From: Neelides folsomi
Taxonomy: Eukaryota > Arthropoda > Collembola > Neelipleona > Neelidae
Assembly: GCA_034687125.1 (NCBI GenBank)
Contig: JAQGBZ010000010.1
Span: 62,001 to 126,000, forward strand
Length of the DNA stretch: 64,000 bases
Direction of reading: 5' to 3'
Made by a program: the position numbers and the translations under genes. Numbering within the stretch: the stretch's first letter is position 1; the number at the start of each line of letters is the position of its first letter. This document shows positions 23,517-35,200 of the stretch, one piece after another. Below the pieces are notes generated by a model that saw nothing but the letters and a program-made list of their open reading frames with translations, was not told the origin of the DNA and did not search any database.

Positions 23517-25592
23517 TTAAACTGATCCCAACGTCCTCAAGATTTCCAGTTCTTGAACAATTCTCTCATTGAGTTCTTCAACTTCTCTATCGGTTGATAA
23601 AACATTTGGGTCGGCGGTTGAAATCATACGAAAATGATTCACGCAACTCGTCATGCAAAATCCCAAGCCTGAAATATTGAAATGAAAATAAACATCAAAC
23701 CATTTAACAATTAACAAAAAATGCACGAGGGTTAAATCATATTATTTCAATCATTGTGTATTTATTTATTACGTACTAGTATTCCCTTGGCCTAATCCAG
23801 CCGTAAACATCATATCTAAAACGTTAACTCCTTTAAAATTTGGAATTTCAGGAGTTCCTGGAAAGTTCGACATTAAACACGTTGTGAGATAATTAAATGT
23901 AAAGGGTTTCATCATGCATTTAGGCAAAGCCCCTGCAAGAGGCACTTTGACAAAATTCAATCTTGGGGCTGTTGAACGCTTTAAGTTTTTTAGGTTCTTT
24001 TCTGTAACTTTGAGCCTTTTGAGTGAATCAGCCTCTCCAATTGGTAAACTTATGAATGAAAATATGCTAGAAAACAAATGTTCAATTGGTTAATAATTGA
24101 ATAGGAATTCAATTAAGATAAATATTTGGATTAAAATTGAGGTAATGGGACGATAATACTCACAAATGATTTCTGAGTTTGGGCGGATGATTGGGCATTG
24201 GGACGGCCACGGCCGTATGAATTTCTCTTGGGACTTTAACTCCTTTGGCAATCATGGAATTTCGTATTCCGCCGCTAATGGCTGCATAAATGACAGCCGT
24301 AAAGCTCACCTTTAAATAATAAAATTGGATTAGCATTGTACGTTTAATAACATAAAGGTATATCAAGTGTTATCATTGTCAGAGAGCATTATCTAAATAG
24401 ATATAATAATTATAAAGTAAAAATTGTTGGATTGTTGGAAAGCTTAAAAATGTAATCGCAGTAATCCAGACTCAAATCTGATTTGACAGGATGTGAGGAT
24501 TTTGTAAGTAATGAGAGGTTTAGATTTACTCCATGCATGTTCTTGATCTCTTTGATGGTAGTGAGAGGAATTGGATCTGTTAAAGCGGCGTTCATTGGAC
24601 GGACGAGCTTTTCTTCTGGAATGTGCCACGGGTTCACGTCATTAGCAGCCACAATCATCTCCATGAACTGGTAAGGTGCTCGGGCCCAGAATAAAAGGAA
24701 GTGAAAAGTTTTTTCAATGATGTTTCGGCGAACATAATCAGGTTGAGCAGCTCGGTCTAACTTGATCCCACAAATGTCTTGCATCAAGAGTTTCAAAATG
24801 TAATACCCGTCCCCAAACCTTTGAAATTACGTTAAAATCCCCCAGTTCATTATTTTCCAACCTTGTTCCAATTTACGATAAATTAAATATTTTGACAGGA
24901 CAATTATAAATTGAGGTTTCTTTAAAATCAAAGAAAATAAGTTACCCGTGATGTATTCTGAAAATCAATAGTGATTTCTCCACTGTCGGAGTTGGATCGT
25001 TTTTCATGGTGTAATTTGAAATCTGCAAAAACTCCCAAGGGCTACGTTTGGAATGCCAGGGCTTCCATGTGAGCTCCTTCAAAATTTGAATCAAAGTTTG
25101 ATCATCCACAATGTTCCTGTCTTTATAAATCCCATCATAAGGTCTTATGTGATTCGAAATGTCAAACTCTTCATCCCATTTCCAAAACTGAAATCCGAGC
25201 CACATTTCATAATATTGTTGATATTCGGGATATGCATATTCCTGAGATCCGGGTTTCCGTTTTTTAACATAATCATTTAGGAAATCAATCTTGTATTTGT
25301 TTAAGTCAAGAATTCCTTCTTGAGTCAACCAAATCACGAGATTCCAACAAGGGGCCGAATCATGAGGATCGCAGGATAAAACTGAGCTTCGAGTATTAAC
25401 AAGTTTATGTAAATCTTTCCGGAAAACTTTCCTCGCTTGTGAGGCAAATAATCGGTAAATGTAAATAGGAACAAATGACAAAATCATTGGAGGCACAAGC
25501 ACAAAATAAACAATAGTCAGAGCCAGAAAGATCAATCGACGAGTAAACCGATCCCAACATCCTTCAGGTCGTTCGGCAACTTCGGGTGACAT
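23517..25592 (-). CDS. WSD-type wax ester synthase / diacylglycerol acyltransferase, copy B
   Basis: This paralogue of WSD-A has the same predicted reaction. Five exons join in phase: 25592-24946, 24818-24530, 24309-24164, 24066-23777 and 23668-23517, giving 507 aa. The first intron cuts the catalytic motif itself: exon 1 ends in HHG (last codon split after two bases) and exon 2 continues FGDG, so HHGFGDG (214-220) forms only after splicing. The N-terminal membrane segment is at about residues 19-50. SPWEF, AVAVPMPNHPP, CLMSNFPG and the final Gly-rich segment align with WSD-A. Two of its introns match WSD-A; two are absent there. An acceptor-like CTACAG just upstream of the ATG (25610-25609) suggests a 5' UTR intron. 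Substrate preference is not predictable. Confidence 0.9.
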
Positions 25593-28500
25593 TCCAAAAT
25601 TTCCTTCCCTGTAGACCCAGAGTTCAAAAGAAGACTGGATTCAAAATGTTATGAGAATGGAAACTGTGAAGATTCCCTCCGTAGATTCATGAGTCTGTGA
25701 GAATTAAAATTATTATGAATCTGAGAAACGTGTAACAGTACAGTAGCCAATTATCCTCGCCACGCTCGCATCTTTTTTTTCATATACAGATATATGAATC
25801 TTTATCCCTCCTGCTACACATTTTATCTCTGCTCCTCTTTTTCTTCTTTTAACCTTTTTATCATCCATGGTTAGATGAGCTTAATGGATCTTTCCATTTA
25901 CTTCTAAGCTTGGAGGAACCAGACACTCACCTGAGACTTCATTTTTCGTTATGTTGATGATTCCGTTTACTTCTGTAGATTAGAACATAATGCATACTAT
26001 TGTAGGGTAAAGTACATATGTGAACGCTTCAGGAACTTTGAACACACAACAACAATGAGAAGATTTGGTGTAAGATTTCATTTATTTATTTGCCATCTCT
26101 TGTATGAAGTTCAAGATAGATAATGAACGTGATATACCTCAATCAGAACCAATTCATTTATATTGCTTATTATAGTATACGAAGGTATGCCTTTGAATGC
26201 TCCATATTACTGATGTTAGACATTAGACATCTTAAGTTTAGAAGCCTTATTAAATATTAACTTACTATAATATATAGTATACTCATTTTATTTATAATTA
26301 TTTACATATTCATATTATTTAGCGTAGCTGAACGATACAATTCTGCATTTTTAATTGTATCATACTCGTATATGAAAGTTATAGTGGAATAGTGTCTAGG
26401 TGTTTATGTATTTAGTAGAATTATATGATGATAAATGCTTTAAATATTATAATCTTTTTTGTTGTAAAGCTAGGCTTAATTAATGTACAATTACCCTGAC
26501 CTAAAAGAGAATTGAAAATGAATAATTTTGTAAACTTTTACAATAAAGTTTTTAGGCAGAAAAGTCCATTTTGATATTTTTACTTAAATTATTGTTAATC
26601 AATAAAGACATTAATCACAGAAAGCAAAGAATTAAAATTTAAAGAAGGCCATTGAATATGCATTTCAATAATACTCGGGTATAAACATGTAGCATGTCTA
26701 AAACTTTAAACCTTCTTGTTTCATTGAATAAATTGAAGGCTTTGACATAATTGCAATAATTTTGTTATTTATAATTTATTCTCACTCATAGAGTTAATTA
26801 TTTTTAAATATTATTTTGGATTATTCATTAAATCCAAACAGAAATAAATCTTATGAGCATCAAGGATAAAAACATAAAAGTGCATAAACATCGACTCAAC
26901 TAATATATGTAAACATAGTACATAGGTATATCCTTTAAATGCTCATTTGGTAGATGATCGACATTATAATTACCTATATAGCTTCTTTAACAAATTTAAC
27001 AATAGCAAGAACCTTCTTTAAAATGCGTATTAAAGTATTAATATTAATCTAAAAGATCAACTTTCTCTAAATGTGTATAATGAAAAATGAGAATTTCGTT
27101 GAAATTGTCATAAATGCCGCTAAGATCACTCACAATTAAAATTAAGTAAACGTTAAAATGGAACTCTGGACTTAAATTGACTGAGATTGAGTAAGACTAA
27201 TGGACGGAGCGGTGAGGAACTCTTGACATTGGACTTGGACATTCTCAAACTAAATGTGAATTGACAATCTTGCAATAGTTTTTTTTGTAATAAAAGCCGT
27301 ATCGATTAATAAAAATTGCAAATGATGCTTTTGGATACTTAATCTTATAGATAATAGTATTTAAGGTATACCTATAAGGAAAGATTATCTTTAAAATGAG
27401 GATGCGGTTTGACTCTCCAGATGAGGCTCCTTTAGAACAGGTTGATTTTATGATGTCATTTAACCTCAGGACAAATTGATTCAATATGGAGAAAAGACAA
27501 GTTATAAAATGGCACTTGGTTTTCCCCAGAATATCAATTGGCTCAATCGACTTAATGTAAAAAGGAATTAGAGATGAACCAATGGGTCATCTCCCAAAGA
27601 CCATAAATGGCCATCGATCAACTTAGCTTACCTGAAAATGGAAGTAGAAAGAAATGGAGTTTTTGAGCTCTTGAGTTCAAAGAAAACATTATTTAGAATA
27701 AAGAAGAGATTAAAAAGGATCTTTAAGGTCTTTGAGCAGCCGGTAAAAAATTCTGAGTCCGAACCGTTAAAAAATATTCAAGTTTATCCATAGGAGTGCC
27801 AAAAGTGACGCCCATCAGAAAGCCGATTTGGGTGAGTGAATTAAATGAGAGTGTAAAATGAGAGTCTTGAGAGCGAATCAGGAAATTATAAAAAGTATAA
27901 ATTACGATGAAGCTTTAATATCCAATATCTTATACCTGTTATGACTTATAATAGTGTTATAGCATATGATTTATTATAGCATACGCTTAACCCAAGAATA
28001 ATTCCACTTCCGAGTAAAAGGTAAACAAACCTTGTATTAATTCATTTTAATCAAATTCAATTGTGCCTTAAGTTTTAAGTCTCGGAACCAATTGCGTGTT
28101 GACTTTTATATTTTTTCGCCTATTTGACCTTAAGAAAAATTAGTACACAAGATAAACTTTCATATAAATATTTTTTTAATAATTAAAAAAATCCCAACCA
28201 TCGTTTTGCGATTTGTCCTTCTAGAACATTATTAAATTTGCCTTCGATAGGATCCGTGAATCAAGTTGATTATGATTAAAAAATAATGTACTATAAAGGA
28301 TGAAATGATCAGTAGGGCACCGTTGTCCATATTATTGCGTATGAAATTAGTAATGAAAATAATGAAAGTAATGATGATCATTTAAGTAAGCAATGCATAA
28401 ATTCAAGAGATACATTTTGGCACGGTGGCAAAGACATTGTTGATGACACTGTGCTACTACAAGAAAAGTGAGCCGGAGTCAGTCAAAGCAGGTGAGTCAC

Positions 28501-30530
28501 AACATCAATTATCTCTTTATCTCCTTCCATTCCTTTGACCATGACTTCCTTAAGCTTACTTTGAGCGTACAAGCAGACGAACCCTCACTTTCGTCATTTT
28601 CAATTCGAGCGTATCCCAACTAAGGCGACGAATTAGCTTAATTCACAGACTTATTAAGATCAAGTCCATTCTTTTTAGAACCACACACGACTCAAGTTAG
28701 CAGTCAGATGCAAAATTAATACCAATATCAGTTTTAATACAACTAGAGAACCTCAACTTACAATTCGATTAAATTGATATTATTGCTAATTTTATGGATG
28801 GTTTGAAATAATAAAAATCTTAATGTATGCAAATCTGTATATTAAGCATCTTTATTACATTACGACATTACAATTGTCCTTTGGCTTCGGTTCAACTTTG
28901 TATTTTAATTATGTATTCGAATTATCCTAGGCGAAACGAAAATTTTATAGTAAATTATGATACTCGTTAAAGTGAAGTTTAACGATGGATATAAAATATA
29001 TTTTATTATCTCAAGACCACACAAATGCTCGCTATTATGGAATTGAATGAGGCATTCAACTTGACGATTTAATACGCTACTTTACTTCTATGTATTATTA
29101 TATAATATCAATATGTATGAGCGGACGTGAATATCATATGCAACATGCAAGTTTAGAATAAAACGTGATCCGGGAGCCTTTTAGTGCTTATAATTATAAC
29201 ATTGGGAATTCATGAGATAATGAAGTGACTTGGACAAGCCAAGCAATTAAAATCTAACAATTTCTCTAAAATACTAAAACAGATTTAAGATTCAAAAGAT
29301 AATAATGATTTAGTAAAAGTGGATTTAGGAATCTCCTTGTCCTATTTAATAATTATTTTAAATATTCCCAAAGCCTTAAATCCTACTCATGGTTATTAGC
29401 AAAAAGATCCAAATGAACGCTCCAAAATGAATGCTAATTCCAACTACACCCTTTTATTTGAATAAATTATATAAAGAAATATTGTATGTGTATAAATGCT
29501 TACGGTTATTTATATAAACTATAAGTATTATGATAATATAAAATACAGTAATGACATACTGTGAACAAATCACATGTAAGACTCTATAAATGATTATTAT
29601 ACATGAATTGGCCAATTTATTATTTTATTTATTACGGAAATGATACTACCATACTTATTGCATAGTTAGAATGAATAAAAAATAATAATACAAATAGACA
29701 CATGGTCAATGTGATTAATTGTATGTAACTATTAAAAAGTCAAAACTTACAATTAGAACTACCTCAACTTTCTATTAAAAATAAATATTTTATAATTATC
29801 AAGCAATACAATTCTACAATTAATCAAGTCATTCGATGACAATAAAAATTGAAGCCACTTTTTACAGATGTAGAATAAATAAACTTAACTTATAATTATA
29901 ACGTTGTGAGTTGTAACTTAATGAAATCACTTCACTAACGACCAGGAAGTTATTAACTCACAATACCTCGTTCTTATAATAATATGCAATACATCTCTCT
30001 ACAAATGTAATATGTACAATACATAGAGTATATTTTATAGGTAGAGTGGTTATGAGTTTTTCAATGCGAAAATCACTTTTATACTACACCCAAATTCTTG
30101 GAACAATTTCATATATTAGTTATTAATTATTTGTACCTATTTTATTTAAGTAGTATAGTAGTTAATTATGTTGAGATAATTTTTATTAATTAGAATCCTA
30201 AGATTGAAATATACTTATACGAAATTCATACATACCTGTACTTACCTGTATAGTATATTGACTCTTACATTTAAAAATTTGTACCAATTACACACTATTA
30301 AAGACAAAATATGTAATCCTATATAATTAAATAATATTTATCATATATAGTAGTTAAATAAAAATTAACAAAAATACCATCTTTGCAAAGAAAAAGAACG
30401 TGTCAGGGATTTATAATGTTGGTAAACGTTTAATGCTCTGTACTAGGGTACATTTTTAATTGTTATTATTTTTAATTACATTTTTAATTACATTGGTCAC
30501 CATTTTGATTTCTGGCGTTTAATAAAAGTG
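25593..30530. other. Gene-free AT-rich interval
   Basis: Apart from the putative WSD-B promoter at its left end, I find no gene. Reading frames are short and of low-complexity composition. A somewhat less AT-rich spot at 28.4-28.7 kb contains a good donor-like site (CAG|GTGAGTCA near 28491) but no paired exon. Confidence 0.6.
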
Positions 30531-30665
30531 GCGTGGGTGGACGGGATGGGCGGCACGCCGTGGCGTGCCTTCCCCACGAAGGGGGCGGCGGGGAGCCTGT
30601 GCGAAAGCCAAAGCAAGGTAAAAATTGGACAAGTCGGACAGATTAACCGCCTAACCGCCCCCCCC
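30531..30665. other. GC-rich islet with a perfect hairpin
   Basis: About 130 bases of high G+C stand out sharply in very AT-rich DNA. They contain GGCACGCC-GT-GGCGTGCC, a perfect 8-bp inverted repeat (30552-30569), then CCCC-ACGAA-GGGG and several GGGCGG or GGGTGG boxes, and end in a C9 run (30656-30664 region). There is no coding frame. It could be a regulatory island, a non-coding first exon (a donor-like CAAG|GTAAAA lies near 30615) or an inserted fragment. Confidence 0.5.
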
Positions 30666-31164
30666 TGGTATTTTGTATTTTTTCACTTTTAGGTGTGAGT
30701 TATTTTATTGAAAAGCAGAGTGACAAGTCAATTTGTTAAAGGGAATACATTATTTATTTAAAATGCAGATTGCACGTATACAAAGCAATTTAAAATGCAT
30801 TGAATGCAGTATTGAACTTGTATAGTTTGAAATGTAGTTCAAGTTCGTCTTGAAATTAAAATGAGGCGTGTCCAAATAACTCGTTCTATGAATGAAAGGA
30901 AGAGTTCTCCTTGCCGAAGATTGGAACAAATAAAATCCTTACAAGAAAGAACTACTCATTCAAAACACCGTGTATGATTAATTACAATTACCGAGTAATT
31001 ACTGTATATGTTTTTACTCACAATTACATTAACTGATTGGCAATTCCGGATTTCATTTCATTTGTGGTCTCTTGTAAATCCTCGAGCTACAGTAATTGTC
31101 ATTAGGGGTGACTAATTGGTTTTGGTCAAGAATTCAATTTCAATTCGATTTATGTGCATGTAGA

Positions 31165-31275
31165 ACAATACAAACTACATACCATACATATACCATATGA
31201 AACATATAATATGAAACTACAAACTACATACTATATAACATGTAGGATACGTGTATGCTACATGCTACAAGCTTA
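31165..31275. repeat. Degenerate short repeats around ACTACATA
   Basis: The words ACTACATA, CATATA and CATGTAG recur with small changes over about 110 bases, including direct copies of CAAACTACATA. This looks like decayed tandem or low-complexity DNA. Confidence 0.5.
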
Positions 31276-31721
31276 ACCATATCATCTATAGTACTTATGT
31301 ATGTTTTCATTGTGAAGGACAATTGCATATTTCTTTACTTTAAACAAAATTCATTGCGGAAAACTAGAAATAAATTGTTACGAAAATAGCGTGGATTTAC
31401 CTAAAGTTATTATCTACCATATAAATACATACGTTTATTTACATATCACGTCACCCATCGTCGTCATTGTCTTTTCATTGGAATTTATTAAAATTAAATA
31501 AAATTGATTACTTAATGAAGTCGTTTTCATACACGTGAGGAGCCATTTATAGGAGTTAAAGCTTGATTTTTAAAACCTCTTTGGGATTTTTTCTTCAAGT
31601 GACGTAGAGAGCCCAACGAGGTATTCGAGCTTTGTTAATTCCTCTTAAACCCCTTGGAGCCAAATGTGTATCTCTTGAGTATATCTGTCAAAGACGTAGG
31701 AGGCGTAGTGAATCCAACCCT

Positions 31722-31808
31722 TCAGTTCAACACACTCGCTTGCCGCGCTCACCCTCGGCAACATCTCGGCTATTCTCACCTTTCGCTTTACACACAAATC
31801 ACCTTAAG
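31722..31808 (+). other. Putative non-coding first exon of the microprotein gene
   Basis: The exon ends at a strong donor, CTTAAG|GTAAGC (31808/31809). It may start near TCAGTT at 31722-31727, which matches the arthropod initiator element, or further upstream. After splicing to 31925 it contributes an in-frame TAA just before the ATG, so it is leader only. Confidence 0.45.
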
Positions 31809-31926
31809 GTAAGCACAGTAAAATTGTTTCTCTTTGTTTTAACAAAATATTGACATTGTCACATAAACTTTCCATTATTAAAATATTGTCCGTCCTAATT
31901 AAAAATTACCTTTTAATTTAATAGCG

Positions 31927-32136
31927 ATGGAGTGGGAGTGGGAGCAACTGACTGATGCTACTGAAGGAGTCGCAGGAATCTTTGGATACTTGGGGATGGT
32001 TTTCTTTGTTGGGCTCTCGATTATGTGGATTTCCTGTTTCTACATTCAGAATTCATGGATTGTCGCAATGATCTCGGAGAAGAACGCGATAAGAGAAGAC
32101 CAAAAAAAGAAAAATCATCAAGTGATTAGAGATTAG
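31927..32136 (+). CDS. Single-pass membrane microprotein, 69 aa
   Basis: I do not recognise this protein. The ATG is four bases after a good acceptor (TTTAATTTAATAG, 31924), and the spliced leader puts a TAA codon two codons upstream, so the 69-codon frame is self-contained. The N-terminus is acidic with three Trp/Glu alternations (MEWEWEQL). One hydrophobic segment spans about residues 15-40 and is rich in Gly, Phe and Ile. It is followed by a polar, Lys-rich tail (EDQKKKNH) likely to be cytosolic. There is no signal peptide cleavage pattern. A polyadenylation signal follows within 90 bases. The splice sites, leader and signal together argue for a real gene; the role could be modulation of a larger membrane complex, but that is a guess. 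Confidence 0.65.
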   Translation: MEWEWEQLTDATEGVAGIFGYLGMVFFVGLSIMWISCFYIQNSWIVAMISEKNAIREDQKKKNHQVIRD

Positions 32137-32220
32137 ACCAAATGCAACTATTTTACAATCTGCAATTAACAATTGAATATTTTGTATAAGAGTACACGGA
32201 GAGAAAAAACAGGTCCATTT

Positions 32221-32226
32221 AATAAA
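32221..32226 (+). promoter_or_regulatory. Polyadenylation signal of the microprotein gene
   Basis: AATAAA 85 bases after the stop codon, giving a short 3' UTR. Confidence 0.5.
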
Positions 32227-35200
32227 ATATTTTTTTGATAAAATAAGCAATCAAGCAATCACAGAAAGTAATTATACGATTTTATTTCACCTTTTCGTTT
32301 GTTAAGATTGTTAAGATGGTTAATTGACTGTGTCACATTGTACTTTTCCTTGCTTAACACAATTTTCTGCTATTTTAACACACTGACTATATAGTCGATT
32401 ATCAATAACTACTTAATGCACAAAGGTACTTATTCCCACTTTCCCACATAATAACACCATATAATAATCATTATGAAAAATTTTTAATACAGATACATAT
32501 TATATAACATAGTTATATTTTTATGAAAAAATATTATGTACGAGTATTTATTGTGGTGATGAGTGGTAGTAGTGTTTAATAATAATTACATCATGGAAAA
32601 ATTATTTTAAATGTAAACATTTATTTTTTAATACTCGAGAGGAATTTAATGTTATCACTCAATTTCCTTTTACTAATATTTTTACTCATAAGTAAATATG
32701 AATAAAAGTAATTTCCAGTCTTATCTAAATAGTTTATTTCATTTTCAAACCTGAGACAATGAAGTTCATCTAATATGAGTATACTATAAGCATATAAAGA
32801 AGATGTGAGCACATGCTCTGGAATTATTCATTTAAAATAGATAAAATAGATAAAATAAATAAATCTAATACCATATATGGGGAAGGGTTCCTCCTTAAAG
32901 ACCTTTAATGTTTATACAGTATGTTGGTAATTTCTATTAAAGGCATATTTTCCATAAATTATCATTATCTTAATAGAACCATTGCATAATTTGAATATAA
33001 AAATTTAAGTCATAAGAAAATGTTGGTTTTTCATTATCTCAAACACGTTGCTAAAATTATTGCCTTGTTTTTATCAGTGCTATTTTTCTCCGGCTGAAAG
33101 ACAAAAATGGTTCTTTTACTTTAATTGAGGAATACTTATATTTCATTTCTGCATAAAAGGAGTTTTGGCTAGTTTCGAGTATTTTACGACATTCAATGCC
33201 ATTTCATTTTCGGGATAAGACCCCACTTTTAAGTTCATAATTGTTGGGAGTTAAAACGAAGATTTTTACTACTTAAGTATGTAGAATTAAAAATTCCATA
33301 GCTGGAACGAATGAGAGCAAAAAAGTGTTTTTATTTTTTTCATATTTCTGGAATCTCCTGACTTTGACTTATTCAAAGAGGAAATTCACATTGTGCATTT
33401 AATAAGGAAATGAATGGCTTTAAATTAATTTCACTTCTCCTTTTTCGACTTGATTTGTAGGAATCGTGTATTGAAGTTGTGAACATGAATACATATTTTA
33501 TCCTATTTTACAAATTGTATCTATCAGTATATATTGTGGATGACTAATAAGGATTAGCATGGAGCTGTGGAGGAACATGAAATGCAAACGGGCAGTTTGC
33601 ATTCGGAGCGACAATTAGCATCGGGGAGCCAAATCATCTACCTTGTCGCTGCCTCCTCATCGTCATCCACCAGCTCCCGTGTCTTCCTTCATCCTGGATT
33701 CTTGCAGAAGCCGCACTCGAGTCTCAAGAGACCTAGGAGGAACACTTCAAGGAACACCAACCTTAGGAGAGACTCAGTCCAACATACACAGACCTTCACT
33801 GAATAAATGTAGAAGGACCATGTTATTGTTGTAAACCTCTGCCTATTCATTCCCATCTAAGAGCATCCGAACTCATACCTGAAGTCATGAGAAGAGCATA
33901 GGAAAGTAGGGAAACACATAATTTGCAACTATGCAATAACACTTCCACTTCGTGGCTATTCCATACACGGCTGCCCCGAGGGCAGCCACATATAAAAAGT
34001 AACGGAAGTTCATGGCATAGAAAGACACCACATAAGGTACAAGGAATAGAACATCAGAAATAGTCCACAATATACAAATATTTAAATACAAGATTCATGA
34101 ACTTTACGTATGCATGAAAGCGTGTATGGCTAATTAGTATTCTTCCTATTTCCATTTTATTGCAAAAAAGAACGATTGAGGATCCAAAAGTTGACCGAGA
34201 AGACCTTGGTCATCCAAACATGCACATATAATATATCTACTTAAATACATTAATTGGCTCAATGCTTCTACAATACATTCTCCTTTATCTTTTTTATTAC
34301 AATATGACTATGTGTAACCTATCAATGAATTCATTTTCCAATCCAAACGTGGAGGATTATGAATCAGAGATATGCTCCTAAGAGTTTAAGGATATGGAAA
34401 TTTCCCGAAAATCCCCATGGGCCAAGTATTAAATATATTCATTTATTCTTCAAACTAGTCATTTTGTTATTTAATAATATTGTTCAACTTCCTAATTTCC
34501 TAAGGAAGACATGGATGGGTGGATGTGGACTTCCCTGAAAATTAAATCGCTCGTCTCGTCTCGGACTCTGATTTATCTTAAGAGACGACTCACCTGGACA
34601 TAAATGGTGTTTTTATCCTTCAAAACTCACACCAAAATTCCCTCACTGTTTTTCTTCCTTTGTTTTAAAGAGGAAGTGCCAGTGGAAGCTGTCAAAAGTA
34701 ATAACTTTTTCCGTGGGTCAGGTTGAGTAATAGCTCTGAGAAATTTGGATAGATCTTTTAAAGCTTAAATTGTTAAAAAATCTCATCTTCACAAGCAAAT
34801 TATATAAAGATTTTCAAGTGAACTCACTCAAAAAGAAAAGTTCATAAAAAGGGAAAAACTTTAATGGCATATAAAAAGTCTTCAATTCTTAGAGATGATG
34901 AGAATTGGCACTATATAATTAAGTGTTTAAATGGAATATTAATTCATAAATAATTTATAAGATCAATATACTTACTAAGAAATAACATGTTTCGTAGAAG
35001 TACACACATTAAAGAAAAAAAACTACACGCTTATACATAATTATTAATTATTAATATTAGAAAGGATTGTGATAAAATTGATTAAACATTCAGAAATTGA
35101 AAGGCATTCACTATCAAATAATTACACATTTACTTATTGGATTTTAATTGGTCTTTTCAACTTAAACATTGGATTCAAACGAGCAAGAATTTTTATTATC

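Noticed and set aside
27203-27225. TGGACGGAG, identical to the 5' end of miR-184
   Set aside because: Only the first nine bases agree and no long hairpin surrounds the site.
28419-28455. Short hairpin GGCACGGTG...CACTGTGCT
   Set aside because: The nine-pair stem includes G-U pairs and does not extend outward, so it is too short for a microRNA precursor, and the sequence matches no miRNA family I know.
33567-33806. 79-codon Ser-rich frame
   Set aside because: It starts at a non-ATG codon, overlaps another frame of similar length and has no supported splice sites or domain.
33885-34091. Hydrophobic 68-codon minus-strand frame
   Set aside because: It begins at TTG and has no acceptor or upstream exon; hydrophobic codons are common by chance in T-rich DNA.
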